From contig NZ_CP043312.1 of NCBI RefSeq assembly GCF_008189685.1, positions 124,001 through 188,000 of the forward strand: a stretch of DNA of 64,000 bases, given 5' to 3'. Source of the DNA: Candidatus Sneabacter namystus. GTDB taxonomy: Bacteria > Pseudomonadota > Alphaproteobacteria > Rickettsiales > Rickettsiaceae. The notes under the pieces were generated by a model. That model had not been told where the DNA came from, searched no databases, and saw only the letters and a program-made list of their open reading frames with translations. Of the stretch, positions 1 to 6,263 are shown piece by piece. The position numbers and the translations under genes were made by a program. The number at the start of each line of letters is the position of its first letter. The stretch's first letter is position 1.

Positions 1-1077
1 CAGCAGCTCAACCAGAAGCAGCAGCTCAACCGGCAGCAGCAGCTCAACCAGAAGCAGCAGCTCAACCGGCAGCAGCGACTCAACCAGAAGCAGAAGCTCA
101 ACCAGGAGCAGAAGCTCAACCGGCAGCAGAAGCTCAACCAGGAGCAGAAGCTCAACCAGAAGCAGCAGCTCAACCGGCAGCAGCAGCTCAACCAGGAGCA
201 GAAGCTCAACCAGAAGCAGCAGCTCAACCGGCAGCAGCAGCTCAACCAGAAGCAGAAGCTCAACCAGAAGCAGCAGCTCAACCGGCAGCAGCAGCTCAAC
301 CAGAAGCAGCAGCTCAACCGGCAGCAGCAGCTCAACCGGCAGCAGCAGCTCAACCAGGAGCAGAAGCTCAACCAGAAGCAGCAGCTCAACCGGCAGCAGC
401 TCAACCAGAAGCAGAAGCTCAACCAGAAGCAGCAGCTCAACCGGCAGCAGCAGCTCAACCAGAAGCAGCAGCTCAACCGGCAGCAGCAGCTCAACCGGCA
501 GCAGCAGCTCAACCAGAAGCAGCAGCTCAACCAGAAGCAGCAGCTCAACCAGAAGCAGCAGCTCAACCAGAAGCAGCAGCTCAACCAGAAGCAGCAGCTC
601 AACCAGAAGCAGCAGCTCAACCAGAAGCAGCAGCTCAACCAGAAGCAGCAGCTCAACCAGAAGCAGCAGCTCAACCAGAAGCAGCAGCTCAACCAGAAGC
701 AGCAGCTCAACCAGAAGCAGCAGCTCAACCAGAAGCAGCAGCTCAACCAGAAGCAGCGGCTCAACCAGAAGCAGCGGCTCAACCAGAAGCAGCGGCTCAA
801 CCAGAAGCAGCAGCTCAACCGGCAGCAGCAGCTCAACCAGAAGCAGCGGCTCAACCAGAAGCAGCGGCTCAACCAGAAGCAGCGGCTCAACCAGAAGCAG
901 CGGCTCAACCAGAAGCAGCGGCTCAACCAGAAGCAGCGGCTCAACCAGAAGCAGCGGCTCAACCAGAAGCAGCGGCTCAACCAGAAGCAGCGGCTCAACC
1001 AGAAGCAGCGGCTCAACCAGAAGCAGCGGCTCAACCAGAAGCAGCGGCTCAACCAGAAGCAGCGGCTCAACCAGAAG
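1..1077. repeat. 18-bp tandem repeat, 59 complete units
   Basis: The consensus unit is CAACCAGAAGCAGCAGCT. Complete units start at 9 and the last partial unit starts at 1068. The 1059 bases between equal 58 units of 18 bp plus one 15-bp unit near 385-399 that lost one GCA codon. Main variants are ccg for cca-g (E to A), gaa for gca in the fifth codon, and gca to gcg. The gcg variant is confined to the later part, in one short block near 755-815 and one long block from about 840 to the end. All three forward frames are open because the unit length is divisible by three. The array is clearly richer in GC than the flanking DNA. Confidence 0.97.
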
Positions 1078-1625
1078 TAAGACACAAAAATCCTTCGCCG
1101 GTTGTAGCAGTGGCCAGGCACATGGTTGAGGGTGAGATGATAAGATTGTGGGGAGGGCATCACATGGAAGGGAGAGCTCCTACAGAAGCAGCAAAACTAG
1201 TGCCAGCGGATGGTGCGTATGTAGAGGCTTTTAATAGGACAACTTTTTTTCAGAAGATTCATACTTTCTTGGTAGATACAAAAACGAAAAATATTGATAC
1301 AACAAAGGATGTAGTTGATTCTTTTTGTTGTCTAGGTGCAGAAGAATTGAGCGCTTTCAGCCATAAAAAATACGGCGCAACAGAGAAAATGTTTTCCAAA
1401 GCTACCATAGCCAACTTTAAGTCAGTTCTTTCTGGAGTTGAGAAAGAAGTAAAGATACAGTTTTGTGAGGCAGTATTCAAGCCAGTATTCAAGCATGTAA
1501 AAGAGCATCACTTATTGGAAGGATTTGCGGAAGAGAAGTATTTACATGATGTAGAAGTTTTTTGTAATGATGTTATGGGATTATTACAAGAGGATTTAGT
1601 TACCGGTTGTGTGGAAGAAGAGTAG
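3..1625 (+). CDS. Hexapeptide tandem-repeat protein, 5' end outside window
   Basis: This is the 3' part of a larger gene, read from base 3 with at least 540 codons visible. Residues 1 to about 358 are tandem QPEAAA units with variants QPAAAA, QPEAEA and QPGAEA. They run without a stop into a unique C-terminal region of about 180 residues that includes GGHHMEGR and many Lys and Phe residues. This frame is chosen for two reasons: it alone continues past the repeats into a long non-repetitive ORF, and the common gca-to-gcg change in the later repeats is silent only in this frame. A GTG at 1110 could pass for a start but lies within the continuous frame. I do not recognise the C-terminal domain. 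Pro/Glu/Ala-rich repeat proteins in Rickettsiales are often secreted or surface exposed, but no signal is visible here and that role is inference. Confidence 0.75.
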   Translation, partial: AAQPEAAAQPAAAAQPEAAAQPAAATQPEAEAQPGAEAQPAAEAQPGAEAQPEAAAQPAAAAQPGAEAQPEAAAQPAAAAQPEAEAQPEAAAQPAAAAQPEAAAQPAAAAQPAAAAQPGAEAQPEAAAQPAAAQPEAEAQPEAAAQPAAAAQPEAAAQPAAAAQPAAAAQPEAAAQPEAAAQPEAAAQPEAAAQPEAAAQPEAAAQPEAAAQPEAAAQPEAAAQPEAAAQPEAAAQPEAAAQPEAAAQPEAAAQPEAAAQPEAAAQPEAAAQPAAAAQPEAAAQPEAAAQPEAAAQPEAAAQPEAAAQPEAAAQPEAAAQPEAAAQPEAAAQPEAAAQPEAAAQPEAAAQPEAAAQPEVRHKNPSPVVAVARHMVEGEMIRLWGGHHMEGRAPTEAAKLVPADGAYVEAFNRTTFFQKIHTFLVDTKTKNIDTTKDVVDSFCCLGAEELSAFSHKKYGATEKMFSKATIANFKSVLSGVEKEVKIQFCEAVFKPVFKHVKEHHLLEGFAEEKYLHDVEVFCNDVMGLLQEDLVTGCVEEE

Positions 1626-1669
1626 AAGGAAGTTTAAGTTGTGGTAATATTATTGTGGTAGTTGTACCA

Positions 1670-1698
1670 TTTTCACTTTTGTTGTTTTAGGGTACAAT
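1670..1698 (+). promoter_or_regulatory. Candidate promoter for the 321-residue protein gene
   Basis: A -35-like TTTTCA (1670-1675) is followed after 17 bp by the -10-like TACAAT (1693-1698), inside GGTACAAT. A TTGTACC at 1662-1668 is the reverse complement of GGTACAA at 1691-1697, so the site has inverted arms. The same -10 octamer occurs in the promoter-like site of the 619-residue repeat protein gene. This is inferred from sequence only. Confidence 0.45.
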
Positions 1699-1736
1699 AC
1701 CGCTTGTGTTTTTCAATTAAAAAAAAGGAGTCATTT

Positions 1737-2702
1737 ATGTTATATTTATGTGTTAAGACACCATTTTATTATGTGCGTGATAAGATATTCTCAGTGGAAT
1801 TTGTTAAGCATATCAATGAGTTTCTTATACAAGAGCGCGGTGGTGGGGATCGTGCAAATTTGGACGGTATGGTGTTTGAGTTTCTTTTATTAACAAGAGA
1901 TAAGAAAGAAAAATTTTTGCGAGATCATAAGGAAGATTGGAAAATGTTTTCTCCTGGTACTGTAAAGGATATTAGGTCAAAAAGCACTTGTGAGGTTGCA
2001 GAACAGACAAACATTGTTAGAGAAAAATGCGTGGAAGCTATGAGAGAGATATATGTGAATTTCGAACGCATTGGGCTTAATATTAAGAGTTATTGCAGTG
2101 CAGAATTTGCGAATGTTGGTGGTGGGGTATTATTTGCAGAGAATGTTTGCAGTTGGAAAGCTTTTATACTTAGCAATGATATGTTAGGTGGATTTAATGA
2201 AATTCTTCCTGATGATGTAAAAGAGCGTCAGCGTGCGCTAATAGGACGTAGCAATATGCCAGGCGTAGACTTGCAGCAATTGGGGAATCAGTACTTGAAG
2301 AATGTTCATGATGGTCTCAATGATATTCAAGATAGGTTAATACTTCAAGATGTTTTTACAAAAGATAAAATTGCAAATTTACAGGATAATGGAACTTGTT
2401 TGTCTGATAATGAAAAGAAAGCAATAAAAGAGATTGTAGTGCCGCTTATGCGCGTGGTGCGAGATAAATTATGTGAGCAATATAAAGACGGGGGCGGAGA
2501 AGAGAAAAAACAGGTAAAGAAGAGTTGTCAGGTCTTACAAAAGAGTTGGGAAGAGATGCCTGCCTGGTTACGTGGTGGCCAAGAAGCTAAAGTTGAAGTT
2601 AAAAAGCATACTGAGGTTACAACTACGGTTACAGAAACAGAAGAATTGCAGTTTTGTTTAACAGGAGATGGAATGGGAGAAATGGAAGATACAGAGGAGT
2701 AA
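1737..2702 (+). CDS. Hypothetical protein, 321 residues, acidic Thr-rich tail
   Basis: I do not recognise this protein. The ATG at 1737 is preferred over a TTG at 1662 because AAAGGAG lies 6 bases upstream of it, while the 25 extra residues would overlap the candidate promoter. The product has no obvious signal peptide or membrane segment. It is rich in Lys, Glu and Asp and probably mostly helical, with a Cys-rich central part. The last 35 residues are Thr/Glu rich (EVTTTVTETEEL) and end GEMEDTEE. It lies 111 bp downstream of the hexapeptide-repeat gene and has its own promoter-like site. A host-directed effector is possible from context, but no domain supports a function. Confidence 0.7.
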   Translation: MLYLCVKTPFYYVRDKIFSVEFVKHINEFLIQERGGGDRANLDGMVFEFLLLTRDKKEKFLRDHKEDWKMFSPGTVKDIRSKSTCEVAEQTNIVREKCVEAMREIYVNFERIGLNIKSYCSAEFANVGGGVLFAENVCSWKAFILSNDMLGGFNEILPDDVKERQRALIGRSNMPGVDLQQLGNQYLKNVHDGLNDIQDRLILQDVFTKDKIANLQDNGTCLSDNEKKAIKEIVVPLMRVVRDKLCEQYKDGGGEEKKQVKKSCQVLQKSWEEMPAWLRGGQEAKVEVKKHTEVTTTVTETEELQFCLTGDGMGEMEDTEE

Positions 2703-2726
2703 TTCTTTTTCATTTTAGCAAAGCAT

Positions 2727-2763
2727 CGTGCACGTTTTCTATAATTAGATTGTGCACGTCGTT
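2727..2763 (+). terminator. Hairpin with T-run after the 321-residue gene
   Basis: CGTGCAC (2727-2733) pairs perfectly with GTGCACG (2752-2758) around an 18-base loop and is followed by TCGTTTTT, which fits an intrinsic terminator. Each arm also contains the palindrome GTGCAC, and a TATAAT sits in the loop at 2740-2745. A regulatory site for the downstream gene is therefore an alternative reading. Confidence 0.5.
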
Positions 2764-2797
2764 TTTCGTTTGATTGTATTTTTTTATAGGTGCCTAT

Positions 2798-3352
2798 ATG
2801 TCAGTGAATATTATTTATCTCTTTTGCTTATTATCCGTTGCTGGATTAAGTTACGGTGTGAATGCTGTAAATAAAGTGTATCAATGTGCTGTAATGTTTG
2901 TGATTCTGTCGTTTGTTGCTAATTATCTCGCCAGTATTAGCAGATTGAGAACTGTTTTGGTGTTGTTTAGTGGCATAATGATTGGGTTTTTATTTCACAG
3001 CAATCATAGTTATACGATTGCAGGTAAAGTTATTCATTACTTGATACTGACTTCATCACTTTCCATGTTTTGTTCAATTGGTGCTGGAGCACTGCTATCG
3101 TCTTGTTATTTGAGAAATATGCGTTTTTGGTGTTCTGCCATGATAGGATCGATGTTAAGTTCTGTAATTGACTGCACCGTAATGTTTGGTTTTTTCTTAA
3201 CCAAGTTTAGTTTAGCAAGGAGCATATCTATTTTTACTAAAGAAATTATGTATAAGGGCTGTTTTGTATTAATTATGTCTCTTACATTGTTTAGTGTGTC
3301 TTATTTTGGAGAGTGTTTGTTTGTTAAAAAAGGTAAAGGGCATCACATCTAG
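2798..3352 (+). CDS. Putative VUT/YhhQ-family membrane transporter
   Basis: The product is a hydrophobic protein of 184 residues with about five or six membrane segments. Spacing, length and the segment SSVIDCTVMFGFF near residue 135 resemble the VUT family (YhhQ, queuosine precursor transport), which is widespread in Rickettsiales. If correct, it imports a deazaguanine precursor for tRNA modification at the inner membrane. The ATG at 2798 is preferred over a TTG at 2774 because AGG lies 7 bases upstream. The gene sits between a hairpin and a strong terminator, so it is probably transcribed alone. The family assignment rests on general resemblance, and another small polytopic family remains possible. 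Confidence 0.45.
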   Translation: MSVNIIYLFCLLSVAGLSYGVNAVNKVYQCAVMFVILSFVANYLASISRLRTVLVLFSGIMIGFLFHSNHSYTIAGKVIHYLILTSSLSMFCSIGAGALLSSCYLRNMRFWCSAMIGSMLSSVIDCTVMFGFFLTKFSLARSISIFTKEIMYKGCFVLIMSLTLFSVSYFGECLFVKKGKGHHI

Positions 3353-3355
3353 TAA

Positions 3356-3403
3356 AAAAGAAGAAAGGTGTTTTTTCTATATCAGGAAAATCTTTCTTCT
3401 TTT
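3356..3403 (+). terminator. Intrinsic terminator after the membrane protein gene
   Basis: AAAAGAAGAAAG (3356-3367) pairs perfectly over 12 bp with CTTTCTTCTTTT (3392-3403) across a 24-base loop. It starts 3 bases after the stop codon of the preceding gene. The stem is AT rich, so its strength is uncertain. Confidence 0.6.
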
Positions 3404-3945
3404 GTATAGCTTTTTTTCTTTTCTGTGGAACAATTAAAAAGAGCTAAACAAAATAAACCAGCAGTTTCCTTAGCGTCTTTTTCCTACATGTTTTTTTCTC
3501 GATAACAAGCTTTTTATTCCTTTTTTACTCCTTCTCATCTCTATAGGAGAAAATTATTGCTTTGTTAGAGATCTTTCGAGCCCTATGGGTATCACAATAA
3601 GTCTTTGTTGTGAAGTTATATATCGCGATCAAAACATTAATGTACGACTCTTCTTTTTTCTGATACAACACATTTTTTATTCTATTGTTGTTTTTGCGAT
3701 GGACACGTATTGTATCCTTTTTTTTTCTCTTTTCAGTGTTTGTAATGATATTTTGTATAGAAGGGCTAACCTGGTATAAAAATCATGTGGTAAAAACAAT
3801 TTTAGAAGAAACTCTTTCTTGAGATTTATAAAGAGAGAGAAAGGGAGAAGAAAACAGGTGTCTATTCATATGTCTAAAAAAAGATATACAACGGCAGAGT
3901 ACCCTCTTCTTTGAAAGTTTTATTAGCTACGTCATATATACACAA
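3404..3945. other. Gene-free stretch between two terminators
   Basis: About 540 bp with strong pyrimidine/purine asymmetry (many T- and TTC-rich runs on the plus strand) and no convincing gene. One 64-codon ORF at 3585-3779 has a hydrophobic, low-complexity translation and no ribosome site, and is not accepted as a gene. A small RNA between the flanking hairpins is possible, but no known family is recognised. Confidence 0.5.
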
Positions 3946-3986
3946 AAAAAAGAGCCCATCTCCAATATGGAAAAGGGCTCTTTTTT
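3946..3986. terminator. Bidirectional intrinsic terminator
   Basis: AAAAAAGAGCCC (3946-3957) pairs perfectly over 12 bp with GGGCTCTTTTTT (3975-3986) across a 17-base loop. It has a GC core and T-runs in both directions. It lies about 60 bp beyond the stop of the minus-strand 723-residue gene and probably ends that operon. Confidence 0.85.
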
Positions 3987-4047
3987 GTTTTTATACAACG
4001 TGTTGTTTTCTCACAACAAGTTTTTTTTAATTCTCAGCATCTTCTCC

Positions 4048-6219
4048 TCACATCACTTGCTGCTGCGCATCGCCTCCTTGTCCTGCAAGTTGGATATCAC
4101 CAGCTGCAGCGCCTCCTGGATCACCAGCTGCTGCTGCAGCGCCTTCCTGTGCATCAGCTGCTGCTGCGTCTGCATCAGCTTCTGCTGCGTCTCTTGCTCT
4201 ATGCTGCAGCTGCTGCTGAATTGCATCCGCATGTCTTTGTCCCCAAAAAGGACGAGCTGCTGCAGCGCCTCCTGGATCACCAGCTGCTGCTGCGCCTCCT
4301 CCCTGTGCACCTGCTTCTGCTTCTTGCAATAATTGTCTACCTCCATCTATGAATTGAATAAGATCAGCTGATTCTTCGTCTTTTAGTCTCACTAGTTCCT
4401 TAATAAAGGCTATCTGTTGCTCTTGAATTTCTAAGACATGATCCATTAATATATTACCTTCGGCCATAGGCGCTTTCTTCTGCATACGATGTTTTTCAAA
4501 AATCTTCATTTCTTCTTGCGTTAACTTCTCCCTCTCTTCTCGTGCACTAGCATCTCCTTCCTTTAGGTTACTAAGTTTCATTCTGATTCGTGCTACTTCG
4601 TGAATATCTTCTTTCTCGAATTCAGACATGCGTCGCACGTCTTGCCATGCCTCTCTTGTTTCTTTTTCTTCTTCTTTTTCTTCTTCTTTTTCTTCTTTTC
4701 GGTCAAGCGTTTTTAGTGGCTTGTCCATAGTATACAAGATTGTCATTACTTGCTCTTTATAGAACTGATCAACATCAATCCCCATTAACGCACCCTCTCT
4801 TCTAGGAGATGATAAAGGCTCACTTTCTACAAAAAAGAATGGATCTGAAATATCTGCTTTTAGTTGTACATCTGGTAGACCCTCTATCTCAGGGAGTTGT
4901 TTTTTACTCCTAGAAGGAGATAAACTATCTACACTTTCCCATATAGCCTTCAATCTTTCAGAAGTAATATAGACCTTATGTTGAGTTGCACTCAAAGCAG
5001 CATATAGACCTGTAGCTACATTTTTTGCTGCAAAAACAAATGCAATCGAATCAACACAATCCTTCCCCAAAAGCATTTTTACTTCATTAAGATCATTGAC
5101 TGCAGACTGGAGTTTTATTCTAGATTCGTTAGTCCTGCTAATATTAGCGATAATGTCACCCTGTATTCTTTCTCCCTCTGTTTGCGCGTGTTTTCCCAAC
5201 GCTTCACAAAGTGCCATTTCTTTTTTAAAGGCTTTATCAAACTCATCTGATTTCACATAGTGAACAAGGAAATTGAGAACGTTATAATTCTGGACTATTT
5301 TCTCTAGACGCGCTTGATCTGCACCTGGAAACTTACCTTTGTGTTCTGGTGCTGTTATGAGATTAACTAAGTTCTTGGTTGAGGCATGTCCTTTTACTGC
5401 TTCTGAAGCTGTAACCAAATCCTGCCGAATGTCTCGAGATTTAAACTTCATCTTACGTACATCTTTACATTTTTCTGTTTCTTCTTTAAACAGTAGTTCA
5501 TCAAATGTTATCAATTCTTTGTGTGTAACGAAGTCTTTAGACCTACCTTCTTCTCTTTTATTACTCTCAAAGATGCACCTCCAAGCTAGTACAAACCGCT
5601 GCATAGCTATATTTGTGCTTTGTAGCAAAGAATAACCTTTATTATCACCTATGTACTCCTCGGCTATTTCTTTCTTTGTTGCGATGATCTCAGCAAGTTT
5701 ACCTTTGTGCTTAGAGGTGATTGTTCTACACAACTGGAAAAACGAGTCCACAGCATCGACACATCCAGCAGGTGCACGACTTTTCCTTTCGATCTCGATT
5801 CCACCGTCTACTCTGCAGGTCATATGGAAAAATAAATCCATTATTTCTTCATTTGCGAAACTACTACTAAAAGCCTGCCTTAAATAATTTAAGGCTGGTG
5901 TAAGATCTTTCGCACATGCAGCGATCATTGCAAAGTTTTCATATGCATCACTCTCCTTAATATCTAAAGTGTTAATATATTCTTCATTTGCTTTTAACAC
6001 GGCGTCATAAGCAGCTTGAAGCAACCCAAGTTTTTTATTATTATTATCCTTTATTACTTTCTCCATTTCTTGAGAAAAAGGTAAAGCAGGTACCCCCTGC
6101 GGTTGTACCGCACGAGGTACCGTATCACGCACAGAAGACGCTTCTTCTGTGCGTTGTGGACCTACTGGTCCTGTGCCACCAGGTAACTTAGCAGTTGCAC
6201 TAGTTCTACTGTGCTTCAT
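4048..6219 (-). CDS. Hypothetical protein, 723 residues, Ala/Gly/Gln-rich tail
   Basis: No known family is recognised. The N-terminal 45 residues are polar with no signal peptide. The central 450 residues are Lys/Glu rich and look largely helical with coiled-coil character. A charged run of KEEKEEE type lies near residues 505-520. From about residue 633 to the end the protein is low complexity, rich in Ala, Gly, Gln and Asp, with the phrase AAAGDPGGAAA present twice. That tail is encoded by a GC-rich stretch that is open in several frames. The gene follows the 61-residue-repeat protein gene by 44 bp on the same strand, so the two are probably cotranscribed and end at the 3946-3986 terminator. 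A secreted host-interaction role is inference from composition and context. Confidence 0.75.
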   Translation of the reverse strand: MKHSRTSATAKLPGGTGPVGPQRTEEASSVRDTVPRAVQPQGVPALPFSQEMEKVIKDNNNKKLGLLQAAYDAVLKANEEYINTLDIKESDAYENFAMIAACAKDLTPALNYLRQAFSSSFANEEIMDLFFHMTCRVDGGIEIERKSRAPAGCVDAVDSFFQLCRTITSKHKGKLAEIIATKKEIAEEYIGDNKGYSLLQSTNIAMQRFVLAWRCIFESNKREEGRSKDFVTHKELITFDELLFKEETEKCKDVRKMKFKSRDIRQDLVTASEAVKGHASTKNLVNLITAPEHKGKFPGADQARLEKIVQNYNVLNFLVHYVKSDEFDKAFKKEMALCEALGKHAQTEGERIQGDIIANISRTNESRIKLQSAVNDLNEVKMLLGKDCVDSIAFVFAAKNVATGLYAALSATQHKVYITSERLKAIWESVDSLSPSRSKKQLPEIEGLPDVQLKADISDPFFFVESEPLSSPRREGALMGIDVDQFYKEQVMTILYTMDKPLKTLDRKEEKEEEKEEEKETREAWQDVRRMSEFEKEDIHEVARIRMKLSNLKEGDASAREEREKLTQEEMKIFEKHRMQKKAPMAEGNILMDHVLEIQEQQIAFIKELVRLKDEESADLIQFIDGGRQLLQEAEAGAQGGGAAAAGDPGGAAAARPFWGQRHADAIQQQLQHRARDAAEADADAAAADAQEGAAAAAGDPGGAAAGDIQLAGQGGDAQQQVM
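4105..4292 (-). repeat. Two copies of a 32-bp direct repeat, 156 bp apart
   Basis: Identical 32-base copies lie at 4105-4136 and 4261-4292. The 156-bp offset equals 52 codons, so both are read in the same frame and give the repeated GDPGGAAA segments in the tail of the 723-residue protein. Confidence 0.9.
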
Positions 6220-6263
6220 AAAAAAATAAACCTATAAAAATTAATTAACAAAATTCTGTCTCA

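Noticed and set aside
1-1077. CRISPR array
   Set aside because: The units are contiguous 18-bp tandem repeats without spacers and are coding.
1-1080. Gln/Leu/Asn/Lys-rich ORF in frame 1 over the repeat array
   Set aside because: It ends at a TAA exactly where the array ends and has no unique sequence; the gca-to-gcg changes would alter Gln to Arg in this frame but are silent in frame 3.
3585-3779. 64-codon plus-strand ORF in the gene-free block
   Set aside because: It is hydrophobic and low in complexity, as expected from T-rich DNA, with no ribosome site.
3967-4352. Cys/Ser- and Leu-rich plus-strand ORFs opposite the 723-residue gene tail, and a 97-codon Gln-rich ORF in another minus frame
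   Set aside because: They arise from GCT/CTG repeats being open in many frames; the 723-residue frame continues into a long non-repetitive gene.
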